NCBI GenBank assembly: GCA_030386875.1
Contig: CM059559.1
Span: forward strand, 66,974,392 to 67,038,391
From: Morinoia aosen
Lineage: Eukaryota; Arthropoda; Malacostraca; Amphipoda; Talitridae
Length of the DNA stretch: 64,000 bases
Direction of reading: 5' to 3'
Shown here: in pieces, positions 10,801-20,282 of the stretch
Layout of the letters: each line of letters begins with the position of its first letter
How positions within the stretch are numbered: position 1 is the first letter of the stretch
Position numbers and translations under genes: made by a program
Notes under the pieces: model-generated
Seen by the model: only the letters and a program-made list of their open reading frames with translations
Told to the model about the DNA's origin: nothing
Databases searched by the model: none

Positions 10801-13800
10801 ACTGCTGCTGGCCGTACTGCTGCTGGCCGTACTGCTGCTGGCCGTACTGCTGCTGGCCGTACTGCTGCTGGCCGTACTGCTGCTGGCCGTACTGCTGCTG
10901 GCCGTACTGCTGCTGGCCGTACTGCTGCTGGCCGTACTGCTGCTGGCCGTACTGCTGCTGGCCGTACTGCTGCTGGCCGTACTGCTGCTGGCCGTACTGC
11001 TGCTGGCCGTACTGCTGCTGGCCGTACTGCTGCTGGCCGTACTGCTGCTGGCCGTACTGCTGCTGGCCGTACTGCTGCTGGCCGTACTGCTGCTGGCCGT
11101 ACTGCTGCTGGCCGTACTGCTGCTGGCCGTACTGCTGCTGGCCGTACTGCTGCTGGCCGTACTGCTGCTGGCCGTACTGCTGTTGGCCGAACTGCTGTTG
11201 GCCGTACTGCTGCTGGCCGTACTGCTGCTGGCCGTACTGCTGCTGGCCGTACTGCTGCTGGCCGTACTGCTGCTGGCCGTACTGCTGCTGGCCGTACTGC
11301 TGCTGGCCGTACTGCTGCTGGCCGTACTGCTGCTGGCCGTACTGCTGCTGGCCGTACTGCTGCTGGCCGTACTGCTGCTGGCCGTACTGCTGCTGGCCGT
11401 ACTGCTGCTGGCCGTACTGCTGCTGGCCGTACTGCTGCTGGCCGTACTGCTGCTGGCCGTACTGCTGCTGGCCGTACTGCTGCTGGCCGTACTGCTGCTG
11501 GCCGTACTGCTGCTGGCCGTACTGCTGCTGGCCGTACTGCTGCTGGCCGTACTGCTGCTGGCCGTACTGCTGCTGGCCGTACTGCTGCTGGCCGTACTGC
11601 TGCTGGCCGTACTGCTGATGGCCGTACTGCTGATGGCCGTACTGCTGCTGGCCGTACTGGTGCTGGCCGTACTGGTGCTGGCCGTACTGCTGCTGGCCGT
11701 ACTGCTGCTGGCCGTACTGGTGCTGACCGTACTGGTGCTGACCGTACTGGTGCTGACCGTACTGTTGCTGACCGTACTGTTGCTGACCGTACTGCTGCTG
11801 GCCGTGCTGCTGCTGGCCGTGCTGCTGCTGGCCGTGCTGCTGCTGGCCGTACTGCTGCTGGCCGTACTGCTGCTGGCCGTACTGCTGCTGGCCGTACTGC
11901 TGCTGGCCGTACTGCTGCTGGCCGTACTGCTGCTGGCCGTACTGCTGCTGGCCGTACTGCTGCTGGCCGTACTGCTGCTGGCCGTACTGCTGCTGGCCGT
12001 ACTGTTGCTGGCCGTACTGTTGCTGACCGTACTGTTGCTGACCGTACTGCTGCTGACCGTACTGCTGCTGACCGTACTGCTGCTGACCGTACTGCTGCTG
12101 ACCATGCTGATGCTAAATGCTAATTGTAATGCTGCTGTTCGTACATACTCGACGATGTACGTACCTGTCGATGTACGTACCTGTCGATGTACGTACCTGT
12201 CGATGTACGTACCTGTCGATGTACGTACCTGTCGATGTACGTACCTGTCGATGTACGTACCTGTCGATGTACGTACGGACCTGTCGTTTTACGAACGTAC
12301 CTGTCGTGGTACGTTCGCGCAAAAGTAACTAATATTCTTCACAAGCATCATTTGGGACGGATTTTTTCATATTTAGCGACTAACTCGGTACAACTGAGAC
12401 ATAACAGTAAGAGTAGCGCGTGTAAAAGTTATACCCTTGTTTGCGCCGCGTACGATAACGCAAATGAAGAAAACGTTCGTTTTTGTTAAGGAAAATCTCG
12501 AATTTACCAAAGTTGACGTGCTTCTGCTCTGCTGTTCAGGAAGCCTAGACTGTGCGTTTTAGGTTATGGCTTTGAAAATACTGGTAATTAGATATATTCG
12601 AGACATCTTATATCATGTATAGTAAAAATAGATTAAAATTTCATTCTTGCATCGGTTGCAACGTGGAATTTCTGCCTTCTACATAGTCATGGTTCGTACA
12701 ACATATTATTCTATCCTTAGCGAAATATGTCTTGAAATCAGCGACGTTGTGGCAAGCGAGCGCCCTCTGCACTTGTGTCATGTGTGGTGTCTACTCGTAA
12801 GTTCAGTCAACTTCTGTCTTCAATAATCCCGCCTCTCAAGGCGCCAAAAACATGGCTGCGAACAGGGCTGAGCAGCGAGTGAAATACTGACCCGCGACTT
12901 ACAACGTGGATTTAAATACGAGCAATAAGCGCGCTCCGATTTTTTCACTTCGTCGCTGGTAAAGTAATGCAATTTCTAAGCCAAACAAGAGGGAATATTG
13001 TGTCAAATTTACGGTAAATGTAATTTCAATTTCTATAAATCGTATCCTCTTGTGTATCACGATTAGCTACCGATTAACCGAACTGAAAAGAAGGAAAAAG
13101 AGAAACAGTTAGTTTCGATGAAGATGATACAAACACCATCGATGATTTTAAAATTTCTTAACAAAAGTTTAAATGTCTTAACAAATATGTAAATGTCTTA
13201 ACGCATTGAACGTGGTAATCTGTGTTGTTGCTAAGTTTCTTGATCATCACCGTCATTGACTTCGGCCCTCGGTGAAACAAAATAACACTATACATTTTTT
13301 GGAAGTAGATTCTCAAGAAGTTCAGTAAAAAATGCAAATTTTGCTTCGAAAAATAACAAAATTTGTTATTTAATTGAAATACATTTTTTCACAGCTCACA
13401 AGTCGTGCGGAGACCTACAAACGTCTCAGGCTTCAGGCAGGACTCGGAGGCAGCACAGCTGCTGCTGCTTCATCGTCCTCGTCTTCGAGTTCATCCTCTT
13501 CTTCATCGTCCACTTCATTCTCCTCTTCTTCATCGTCGAGCTCAGCGTCGTCTGGCGGCCGCGGCTACTCCAGCGAGGCGAGCAGGTCCTCCTCTCATCA
13601 CAGGTCGAGCGGCGGTGTCGCCTCCAGGGGAGGATATGCTGAGTCAGGCCAGGGCTCATATGACTCGACTTCAGAGTTTGAAGGTTCAGGCAGCGGATTT
13701 GCTCAATCAGGTAGCTTCGGATATTCATATCCTGCAACTCTAGAAGGAGGAAGAGCTTCCAGCTCCCAATATTCGCAGTCGAGGACGGCTTCAGTAGGTC

Positions 13801-15602
13801 AACAAGCCGGTGGCACATCTGGTGAAGCTATAGGGGAGTACACGCGCTCAAGAAGTGGTGGCGGCTCGGGACAGACGTACTCTCAGTTCAGTCAAGAGGG
13901 AGGGTACGTGCAAGATGGCGGAGTGAGAGGTGGGGAAGTCTCTCACTCGAGCAATGGATCGTCGTCTCGTGTTTATCAGCAGTCAAGAGGAGGGGACCAG
14001 AGCGGCGGTGAGTTTTCCCACTCCTCCAGTGATTTCCCTGCCAGGGGAGAATATGTTCAGACCGGGTCGCGGTACCAACACACGAGCGGCGGGCACCAGC
14101 GCGGGAAAGGGGAGGCACAGTACGCGGGGGCGGACGACGGAAGCCGTCAGTCTAGCTCCTCCTCTCATTACTCGTCCTCATATGGTCCTACAAGGACGTA
14201 CTCCTCCTCGAGCAGCTCCTCCTCTGGCTACAAGTCTGAGTCAGCCTCGCAAAATCAAATCGCGCAACAACGATACGAACGAGCAGCCGACGATAACCCT
14301 GAGCTCGACTGGGAAGCCGAGGTGAGCTTTTATTCTCAATGCTTTTCTCAAATGATGGAAACTGTTTCGCTACTTTAATCTTTTATTAAGAACATAGCGC
14401 TCTTTCTTTTATGGTACTTGTACTTCATTCAGCTTCCAGTATTAATAGAGATTAAGACCTATGCAATCACGAATTTTTTGAAAATATTCCCTTCGTACAT
14501 CTGTCCTTATTTTTTGTGTTTCAATTGGCATTCTAGCTCCTAACCTTAAAAGAAATGAATGAAAATTAACCTCTCAATTTTCTCACTCTGTATTGAAAAT
14601 AAAACAACTTACCCTGAGTTTTTGAACGAACAAAACTATTCTGATAACTTAAAATTATAAACGCAGTGACATGTTGAGAGTTACTTCCTTTGATATTCAA
14701 AATAACTTGAAGGCTGCACAAAGCTTTAGGATCCTAATACGTAAGTGAACTTGATGACTCTTCGAGTCCAACTAACAGCGTCGCTCAAGTCTGAGCATTT
14801 GTCCTCGAACCCAGAGTTACCTCGAGGGCTTCTTAGTCTTCTTTCAGTGAAAATTCTTGAGTTGTTAAAGATTTGGCTGGACAACATCAATAATTGTAAA
14901 ATGAGAATATCTGTAGGTGTTGAATTCAGTTTTACCTCTGTGCGTGTCTGGCAAACTTTAGTTTAGTCTCAGCTGAAACTGTTTTCTTCTAGTAAACTTT
15001 GAGGAGTGCCTGTTTTATTTACCAGCAAATCAGTAGGTGTAAGTGAAAAATAATAAAGTAACTTTTGATTCTCAGAACAGTTGATGATGTAAAATGCAGC
15101 AGCGGATTTTGAAAGTACCCAACTGTGCAGACTGATATGTATTTTTTCATTTTACTGGTAAATTTGAATGTTTTTTCTAAATACAAATGAAGAGTTATTA
15201 TATAGCACGCTTTACTTTGAGATACAATGGTGGTATATTAGTGGTAAACTGCATCACTGTTGATACAGGATAGCTGCCTCACTGTTGATACAGAATGACT
15301 GCATCAATGTTTATTTAGGATGATGGTTTTACTGTTCTCTCAGGATAACCCCACGACTTTTCGGTCACACGCAGCAGACCCATTTGACAGACTTACCAGA
15401 TAAACTCACCCGCCAGACACACCTGAGTATCATACCTGACAGGTTCGCCTGATCAGGACTGAACAACATGTCTTCCCCTCAGACGACGGACTGCGGCGCG
15501 ACGGACTGCACCGCCATCCGCTGCTGGGCGGGGCCGCTGGCTGAGGGCGACGACCTCTACGTCTACCTCAGGTCCAGGGTCAACTTGCACACGCTGCAGA
15601 AG
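4679..15602 (+). CDS. Integrin alpha subunit, PS type (partial, eight exons)
   Basis: Integrin alpha chains pair with a beta chain at the cell surface and bind extracellular matrix. Eight exons in conserved order cover part of the leg region: 4679-4884, 5532-5682, 6021-6100, 7138-7304, 8416-8591, 9403-9488, 13395-14321 and 15483-15602. Phases agree at every junction once two local defects are allowed for. Diagnostic strings include DKLSPLTADVTYSL, NCRPDNICYPDL, VICDIGNPLP-like, GLSNKGPSDV and DCGATDC. The N-terminal beta-propeller exons and the transmembrane and tail exons are not found. Defects: a one-base deletion near 5598-5601 and AT in place of GT after 9488. The gene is either partly decayed or affected by sequence errors. 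The Ser-rich exon suggests a PS2-like subtype, but that is only inference. Confidence 0.88.
5532..5682 (+). CDS. Integrin alpha exon b, with frameshift
   Basis: The acceptor is gtgcgcag (5524-5531) and the donor is gtgagc from 5683. The frame starts PDTFVLGKPEQLTINVRV and reads DAG at 5593-5601. The integrin-like continuation DAFEASVFIPVPPGLPYNKF lies one base earlier in register, overlapping the run of four G at 5598-5601. Adding one base makes the exon 152 bp, and its exit phase then matches the next exon, which supports a single missing base. Confidence 0.88.
6021..6100 (+). CDS. Integrin alpha exon c
   Basis: The acceptor is aacttttcag ending at 6020 and the donor is gtgagt from 6101. 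The first two bases complete a Val codon with the previous exon. It encodes TCSPRKKDGQTVIICDIGNP and ends in phase 0. CxP..CDIGNP is a strong integrin alpha signature. Confidence 0.9.
6355..6575 (+). repeat. SINE copy in integrin intron
   Basis: A tRNA-like head (gttgcctaatggttaagagc) precedes a body that keeps aggtgccggctcgacggg and cctggcattaactatcgtac, as in the SINE at 2655. The B box is damaged. Confidence 0.6.
6576..7137. other. Intron, nothing recognised
   Basis: Integrin intron sequence without a clear repeat or exon. Confidence 0.5.
7138..7304 (+). CDS. Integrin alpha exon d
   Basis: The acceptor is gttgcag at 7131-7137 and the donor is gttagg from 7305. It enters in phase 0 and leaves in phase 2. 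It encodes VVFDVLFQQSGSLEKPHFEF, then NSTN and NVVVNVDTEL, a calf-domain beta-strand pattern with an N-glycosylation-type NST. Confidence 0.88.
7857..7930 (+). repeat. tRNA-like SINE head
   Basis: tctagttcagagacgtta resembles an A box and gggttcgactcaagccc a B box. It lacks a credible full cloverleaf and lies in an intron of a SINE-rich gene, so I read it as a SINE head. Confidence 0.45.
8416..8591 (+). CDS. Integrin alpha exon e
   Basis: The acceptor is gtttgcag ending at 8415 and the donor is gtaagt from 8592. One leading base completes a Gly codon and the exon leaves in phase 1. It encodes NSDPELLEYNITHFPEGEYE, then FGPQIIHKYGLSNKGPSDV and VILWP, the well-conserved calf-2 segment with the GPSxV...WP signature. 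Confidence 0.92.
8592..9402. other. Intron, nothing recognised
   Basis: Integrin intron sequence; no repeat family identified. Confidence 0.5.
9403..9488 (+). CDS. Integrin alpha exon f, donor apparently lost
   Basis: The acceptor is ttggtgacag ending at 9402. Two leading bases finish a Gly codon, then NDLLYLLEQPFTSGPVVCDP and VPGLNILQ follow in frame. CAG at 9486-9488 would end the exon in phase 0, matching the next exon at 13395, but the next bases are ATGAAA where GTGAAA would be a normal donor. Read through, the frame meets TGA at 9504-9506 just before the minisatellite. Confidence 0.8.
9507..12110. repeat. 15-bp minisatellite, about 173 copies
   Basis: Uninterrupted tandem copies of gccgtactgctgctg run for 2.6 kb. 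Variant units carrying CAG, TTG, GAA, ATG or ACC cluster in blocks. A block with ctgcagctggccgttctgct occurs at about 10323 and again 210 bp (14 units) later, showing higher-order duplication. None of the six frames of the consensus unit has a stop. Plus frames give LLLAV, PYCCW and RTAAG; minus frames give QQQYG, SSSTA and AAVRP. The long open frames are therefore a property of the repeat and not evidence of a gene. Confidence 0.97.
12148..12312. repeat. 16-bp minisatellite
   Basis: About eight copies of gtacgtacctgtcgat follow the 15-bp array, with degenerate copies at the right edge (gtcgttttacgaacgtac). The unit is nearly palindromic around gtacgtac. Confidence 0.9.
12313..13394. other. 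Intron, nothing recognised
   Basis: AT-rich intron between the minisatellites and the Ser-rich integrin exon. Positions 13150-13205 contain three copies of a short motif ending in aaatgtcttaac. Confidence 0.5.
13395..14321 (+). CDS. Integrin alpha exon g, Ser-rich insertion (309 residues)
   Basis: The acceptor is tttttcacag ending at 13394 and the donor is gtgagc from 14322. It is phase 0 at both ends. It starts LTSRAETYKRLRLQAGLGG, then has Ser homopolymer runs, then repeated Ser/Gly/Tyr/Gln motifs such as GGEVSHSS and GGEFSHSS, and ends PELDWEAE, where integrin sequence resumes. Many different Ser codons (TCA, TCC, TCG, TCT, AGC) are used, so the tract is not a simple recent trinucleotide expansion. 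By position it would lie near the heavy/light chain cleavage region of calf-2. It is probably a disordered extracellular linker. Confidence 0.82.
14322..15482. other. Intron, nothing recognised
   Basis: Intron between exons g and h. Three short imperfect repeats of a motif like actgttgatacagga lie at 15255-15325. Confidence 0.5.
15483..15602 (+). CDS. Integrin alpha exon h
   Basis: The acceptor is tcttcccctcag ending at 15482 and the donor is gtaagg from 15603. It has 120 bp, phase 0 at both ends. It encodes TTDCGATDCTAIRCWAGPLA, then RSRVNLHTLQK. The CxxxxC..I.C spacing and RSRxxxxTLxK are typical of the end of calf-2. The following exons should carry the membrane segment and were not found. 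Confidence 0.9.
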
Positions 15603-17440
15603 GTAAGGGCGGAAAGTTGTTTCAAAAACACTCGTGTTGTTGGTAATGTTTGTCTCACATGAGAAGTCGGGTGAGAAAAAGTGTTTAAGATATCTGCAGT
15701 CCCGTGAGCTAGGGTTTCCAAGTCCAAAAAAGCTCTCTTGATTCTGCGGGTGCGACTACGATAATTTGAGGTGAATGTCCTATAGCATGCAACATACCTG
15801 TGGTCCTGTTTGTGCCTTTCATAAGTTTGTGTTTCTCGCCTTTGATTGCCCCGGCGCGGTGGTGGTTGAATTTGAAAAACTTTGCGCAGAATCTAACACG
15901 TTTGATTTTTGACGAATTTTTTCAATTTTTGGACCGTTTTGAGTAGGCTTACGCTTAATTTCATTAATATTCCTCATGGTGTTTGCAAGGGCTATCACTT
16001 ACGTATCCCCGGAAGCCCTGACCTGCCAAATGTTTGATCGCTTCACGCATGCCTCAGATCATCGGACGTACAGGAGAGTATGATGGGCTCCTATCTTCCA
16101 TTTACGTAAGTTCTCCGACTTTATGCCTGAACGTTCTAATATGACTCCCTAACTCATCCGCTGAATCTTTTGAAGGCTCCGTTGTGTATCATGTACTGCA
16201 AATCAATTGTCTTACGTACGGAATTTCGAAACAGAAAACGTGAGTACACTGAGCTAGCTCACTTCCATCAATTTTACATCTGCAAAAGAACTGTCTTAAA
16301 GTGGAACTGGGAAGGTTTTTCTTTCGTAGACCGATAATCATCACAAACACAGTGTTTGTCGGTATGATGAGAATATTTACGATTCAATCTGTTGATTGTG
16401 AAAAATGACCAATTCTCTCGATTGCAAGCAAGTCTAATTTCCGTCTCAAAAGTTAAGGGCAAAAACCAGATCACTCCACATTTATTTTAAAAAATTGTTT
16501 GTAGTCGATGCTAAAATGAACGTTTCGGGCCTCGAATCTCCATCAGTTGTAAGATATATAAATATATGCAGAGCATTGAAAATTTTAGATGAATAATTGC
16601 ACGCATTATTACACATGAAAAGAGATGTTTATACTACAGTAATTACGAAAAACTAGCATACCCTAAAAGCTCAGCGCGTATAAAAAGGAATGAACGAAAA
16701 GCACAGTGGAACGTGTGTAATTGAAATGTAAACAGACCGTTCTCTACAGCTACAGTTGCCCAACCAAAAGCAAGAGATGCGCTCTCTGCATTTCACTACG
16801 ATTAGATTTATTCTTATGTAAAGATATTCGCACATTCCAAGTTTCGTTGCATCGTGAACAGATCCTAAAGTTGAAAAATCATAATCGTAAGTTCTATCAC
16901 GAGATCTTATGCCAGAGTGTGGTGGGTGACCAGCTCGAGCCCAGTTCTAGATCTAACTCCTACGTATTTTGTTTGTCTGACACGTAATGTACAGATTGTT
17001 GAGCCGATATACGTCAATGCACAACTATATTTTTAGACATGAACGGTGACGCAAAGTAATACTGTCCTTATACTGAAAGTATACATCATTAGTGAATGTG
17101 TTAACTTTCACAACTTGAAGAGATACATGTTGAGGAGAAGACTATAATATTGACAAAAAAAAAACGTTTCCCCTACTCTGACTGCTCATCAAAATACGGA
17201 TTACGAATGACCATTTTAGTTCATCAGCTGTTAAGGCAGACGGTAAAATTACTTTTCTTCTTCAATAAGTTTCCAATCTTGGTATGGATCATCGTAAAAG
17301 AAAAACCATATTAGATGTGAATCGACACCATCACCAACATCAGAGTAGGGACGGAACTTATCACCTGTCAGTGAACGTAAAAAAACACTAATTTGATTAA
17401 GAATAAACTGTATGAGCATGTTAATTAAGTTTTCCTCACG
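15603..17440. other. Intron-like DNA, nothing recognised
   Basis: AT-rich sequence after the last visible integrin exon and before LINE-1. No exon continuing the integrin was found. Confidence 0.5.
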
Positions 17441-17867
17441 GGAATTTTCGCTGTTCCCTTTACCAAGTTTTTACTGGTGCCGAACTGTGTTATTATTATT
17501 TACGCGTCGTGAAGGGAATAGTCAAAAGACAAGGATATGATAAGGATTACTTGCTCCTAGCAAGTATTCCAGCCCACCCACACCTTCTCGCGGTGGTACT
17601 GTTAGTATACCCATCTGGAGTTGAACTCTTTACATAGCCTTATATGTATACCGATAGCAAAGTGCTCATAGGATTATTTATGAGGTTGCTATCTGTGGGT
17701 AGAACCAACGTGGGGGGCGCCCACTAACATCTGGGTCTTTTATATTTAGCTTTGTATGTTTATCTTGAACCTGTGTTTTGAGTGTTTAATAAAATTCGAA
17801 TAGCGTAAACAAAAAGGAAATATACACCCCTGGTCCCGGTGGCCTCGTGCCCCGAGGACCAGGCAAC

Positions 17868-20282
17868 ATGAGGAGGGGCGGTGGAGGCCCGCGGCCTAAC
17901 CGGGCACGCACCGGGAAGGAGCAGAAGCAGCGAGCAAAGGAGCCAACAAAAGTGACAACCCAGCCGCCAAATGAAGTTAAATCTATCAGGACGCCTCTCG
18001 CCGCAAGGACAGGCGAGCCGGCAAGTGTCTGTACAACCACGTGTGGATCTTCGCTGATGGCAACGAACCAAGCAGATCATAATGGAGATCACCAAAAAAA
18101 AAATATTTCCGACCTCATTAACAACATAGAGAAAAACCTCGACCAGCTGGTCAGATCGATAAGCAGGGGGTTACCAGACCGTGACATCCCGAAACCGAAT
18201 AGTGAAGACAGTAACTCCAACATACCTCCAACCTCCATCGAGGAAAGAATTAAAAATCTAGAAAACACCATCGAAGAAGTAACCCGAGCGCTATCAGCCC
18301 TGCTTCCACCTCCGGAGGATCAGGAGAAGGGTACCCAGAATACGAGACGTGTCAGGAAGAACAAGTTTGTTCCTCTTGATGTTACTGAACAGCCTCTACA
18401 GCGGGGCTTCACGCGCTTCTTCGTCATGAAGTTCACACCCGAAACAAAACGTAAGATAGACCCCTACTCGGTGAAAAACGTAATTCGCACAGCCACCGGA
18501 TCTCCGCCCATCACCACCAGTGGAAGGGAGAGCTTCACACTCGAGGCCAGAGACAACAGACAAGGCCAGGCACTGTTGACCATCACCAAAATAAACGGAG
18601 TGCCATGTGAAGTCTTCGCCCACCCAAAACTCAATAAATCTAAGGGACTCATTTATGTCAACGAATACAACATGGAGAACTTTAGCGAATTCGAAACAGG
18701 GCTCAAGGAAAACTATAATATCAGTGAAGTAATTGATGCCACATTCATCAAAACGAGATACGAGCAAACAAGCGCGATAATCCTAGAATTTGAATCAGAG
18801 TCTCCCCCTGATTTCATATACATTCCAGGCGAACGGTCGGACACCCGAGTATACCCATATATTGACAAACCGATGCACTGTGCCAACTGCCAGATGTACG
18901 GGCACACGAAAAAGCGCTGCAGCCGAGCCACAACCTGTGGAAGGTGTGGAGCGGTGGGGCACGGCAGCAGTCAGTGCCTTGCATCTGGGGCTGAATGCAT
19001 TCACTGTCACGGCCCTCACCAAGTTAAAGACAAAACCTGCCCTAAGCAAATTGAGGAGGAACAAATACTGGCAATCCAGAACAACCACAAAGTCGGGAAA
19101 CGCCGAGCTAGACAGATGCTGAACGGCCCAACTGAGTCAAATGAAAAACGTGCCACTCCCTACGCCACTCACTTCAAATGTACTTTAGACGCAAATGAAA
19201 AGCGCAAAATTTCACCGTGGGTGCTCGAGCGAAGCCTTCAACTTGAGTTGGGAGAAAAGCCGAAGAGAATTACATCCCAGGATAAGGACTCATTCATCAT
19301 TGAAATCGCCACAAAAGAACAAAGTACCCTAATCCGTAACATAAAAACCATAAATAACATACCTGTCTCCATAGCTGAACACCCCTACTTCAACTCGGTC
19401 AAAGGTCTCGTATATCTATACGAGTACGACCTCTCCAATTTCGAATGCTTCCGGGAGGGACTCATGGAAGACCGTGGACTGAGTGATGCAGTGAGAGCTA
19501 CCTGGATCAAACCAAAAAACCCGGCCTCCCAAGCAATCCTACTCACATTCAGGCAAAATCTCCCAAACTACATAACCATACCCGGAGAACAATCACAAAC
19601 CAAGGTATTTCCATACGTGCCACGCCCCATGTTCTGCAAGAAATGTCTGGAGTATAACCACACCCAGAAACGATGCACCAGATCTGAAGCGGTATGTGCG
19701 AGATGCAATAGCATAAACCACGATTCCGGTGAATGCACAAGCATCAAAATAGAGTGCCACAACTGCGGTAAAGACCCCTTTGCAGGATCCTATAAATGCA
19801 TTGAATTTAAATATCAACAGGAAATCCTTGCAATCCAGCACAAATACAAACTGAGCAGAGTGCAAGCAAGACAAAAACTGGACAGTGAACAACACCAATA
19901 TCACAGGAGCTACGCTTCTGCAGTAACATCTGCCAGTGCTCAAGCACCCAGCCGACAACCTCCAGTACCGTTTGAACAAGCGGGGACTGTTCCTCAAGCT
20001 CTTCCACCAGGGCCCTCTCAGCTTTCAGACGGTACGCAAAGGAAAAGAAAAAACTCCGGAAGCAGTGAGAAACCATCAGGAAAAAGGCAGGTAGCCGAAG
20101 CAGTCTACGCTGACCCAAGCACAGGAGAAATATATTCTACCCCCGTACAAATTACACCAGATTACGACTCTGCAATGAGCGACAGCGAAATTACAAGTGA
20201 GAACAACCCGACCGTTAGAAGCGAAACCAGAAGAATTTACAACCAGTACCAAAAAGAAGTCGAACAAAACAAAGATGAATAA
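17868..20282 (+). CDS. LINE-1 ORF1, gag-like with duplicated module
   Basis: The first ATG is at 17868 (aacATGAGG), giving 804 residues. The N terminus is basic and disordered. A gag-like fold plus zinc knuckles appears twice. Module 1 starts near TRFFVMKF and reaches CANCQMYGHTKKRC (nt 18879) and further Cys/His knuckles. Module 2 starts near HFKCTLDANEKRK (nt about 19170) and reaches CKKCLEYNHTQKRC (nt about 19637) with its own knuckles. Both share GLxYxxEY, YIxIPGE and QEILAIQ-type motifs. LINE-2 ORF1 has one such module. ORF1 binds element RNA in related LINEs. The stop TAA lies inside the ORF2 start, in the overlap ATGAATAA. Confidence 0.88.
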   Translation: MRRGGGGPRPNRARTGKEQKQRAKEPTKVTTQPPNEVKSIRTPLAARTGEPASVCTTTCGSSLMATNQADHNGDHQKKNISDLINNIEKNLDQLVRSISRGLPDRDIPKPNSEDSNSNIPPTSIEERIKNLENTIEEVTRALSALLPPPEDQEKGTQNTRRVRKNKFVPLDVTEQPLQRGFTRFFVMKFTPETKRKIDPYSVKNVIRTATGSPPITTSGRESFTLEARDNRQGQALLTITKINGVPCEVFAHPKLNKSKGLIYVNEYNMENFSEFETGLKENYNISEVIDATFIKTRYEQTSAIILEFESESPPDFIYIPGERSDTRVYPYIDKPMHCANCQMYGHTKKRCSRATTCGRCGAVGHGSSQCLASGAECIHCHGPHQVKDKTCPKQIEEEQILAIQNNHKVGKRRARQMLNGPTESNEKRATPYATHFKCTLDANEKRKISPWVLERSLQLELGEKPKRITSQDKDSFIIEIATKEQSTLIRNIKTINNIPVSIAEHPYFNSVKGLVYLYEYDLSNFECFREGLMEDRGLSDAVRATWIKPKNPASQAILLTFRQNLPNYITIPGEQSQTKVFPYVPRPMFCKKCLEYNHTQKRCTRSEAVCARCNSINHDSGECTSIKIECHNCGKDPFAGSYKCIEFKYQQEILAIQHKYKLSRVQARQKLDSEQHQYHRSYASAVTSASAQAPSRQPPVPFEQAGTVPQALPPGPSQLSDGTQRKRKNSGSSEKPSGKRQVAEAVYADPSTGEIYSTPVQITPDYDSAMSDSEITSENNPTVRSETRRIYNQYQKEVEQNKDE

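Noticed and set aside
12148-12312. Telomeric or centromeric array
   Set aside because: A 16-bp gtacgtacctgtcgat unit, not a TTAGG-type repeat, and short.
9389-12328. Open frame of 979 codons on plus and 876 on minus
   Set aside because: They are produced by a stop-free 15-bp tandem repeat and have no start or domain context.
13405-13818. Arg-rich frames overlapping the Ser-rich exon
   Set aside because: Shadows of the Ser-rich integrin exon in other frames.
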